Of a stretch of DNA of 5,406 nt, positions 5,336-5,406 are shown piece by piece. The notes under the pieces are model-generated. The model did no database searches. It worked only from the letters and a program-made list of their open reading frames with translations, and was not told the origin of the DNA. How positions within the stretch are numbered: position 1 is the stretch's first letter; each line of letters starts with the position of its first letter. The DNA comes from CAZCWX01 sp964502465. GTDB taxonomy: Bacteria > Desulfobacterota > Binatia > Bin18. The DNA is taken from contig CAZCWX010000598.1 in NCBI GenBank assembly GCA_964502465.1, positions 1 to 5,406 on the forward strand, read 5' to 3'. The translations under genes were made by a program, and so were the position numbers.

Positions 5336-5406
5336 TGGCGGAGAAGGGATGGAGTCGAACCATCCGCGCAACGTTACGCCACGCAACTCGGTTTTGAAGA
5401 CCGGTG
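5336..5406 (-). tRNA. selC: tRNA-Sec (anticodon UCA), 3' part, 5' end beyond the window
   Basis: Read leftward from the window edge, the anticodon arm has loop CTTCAAA (5393-5399) with anticodon TCA (5395-5397), closed by CGGT/ACCG. A 23-nt variable region (5365-5387) follows. It can fold into a long arm of nine pairs, four of them G-U, around a TAA loop. The T arm has GATGG/CCATC around TTCGACT. The acceptor 3' strand CCTTCTCC is long enough for 8 pairs; then come discriminator G and an encoded CCA (5336-5338). UCA anticodon, long variable arm and a 5-bp T stem joined to an 8-nt acceptor strand are hallmarks of bacterial selenocysteine tRNA. The acceptor 5' strand and D arm are outside the window. 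It is the substrate of the nearby selA product. Confidence 0.93.

Noticed and set aside
1..5406. CRISPR array or insertion sequence
   Set aside because: No regularly spaced direct repeats with spacers, no transposase frame and no paired terminal inverted repeats around a coding unit were seen.

Overview
The window comes from a bacterium that uses selenocysteine. It carries a full-length selA (selenocysteine synthase) and, at the right edge, the 3' part of selC, the UCA-anticodon tRNA that SelA acts on. The organism cannot be named from the sequence. Sampled lines of selA are about 55% G+C. Two kinds of short dispersed intergenic repeat are present, and an extracytoplasmic sulfatase ends in a dockerin-like calcium module. 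Together these suggest an environmental bacterium with a repeat-rich genome, such as a Desulfobacterota/Binatota/Tectomicrobia-like or planctomycete-like lineage. That placement is inference only.

Layout. Positions 1-312 hold no convincing gene. They contain a G-rich inverted-repeat element (about 88-124) and an imperfect hairpin built from TCAGC units (253-293). A leftward cytoplasmic alpha/beta hydrolase with an all-helical N-terminal domain follows (313-1407). An 85-bp divergent spacer (1408-1492) separates it from rightward selA (1493-2899). A leftward secreted sulfatase of 768 residues (2864-5170) converges on selA and overlaps its last 36 bp. The spacer 5171-5335 carries a likely sulfatase promoter and a second, compound copy of the G-rich repeat. 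The leftward tRNA-Sec gene (5336-5406) is cut by the window end.

How the parts relate. SelA converts Ser-tRNA(Sec) to Sec-tRNA(Sec), and selC encodes that tRNA, so the two form one pathway. The sulfatase between them has no known link to selenium and looks like an intruder. Its body is clearly richer in G+C (60-73% in sampled lines) than selA, its own first ~75 codons and its last codons (all about 52-55%). Its recognisable domain ends at the codon touching the selA stop, and its last 11 residues are read from antisense selA. It also lies directly downstream of the 3' end of selC, a classic position for acquired DNA, although no integrase or duplicated tRNA end is visible.

The most notable observations are this apparent insertion into a selA-selC locus, the non-canonical CSTSR maturation motif of the sulfatase, its two cysteine-rich inserts, and its paired dockerin-like loops closed by two cysteines.
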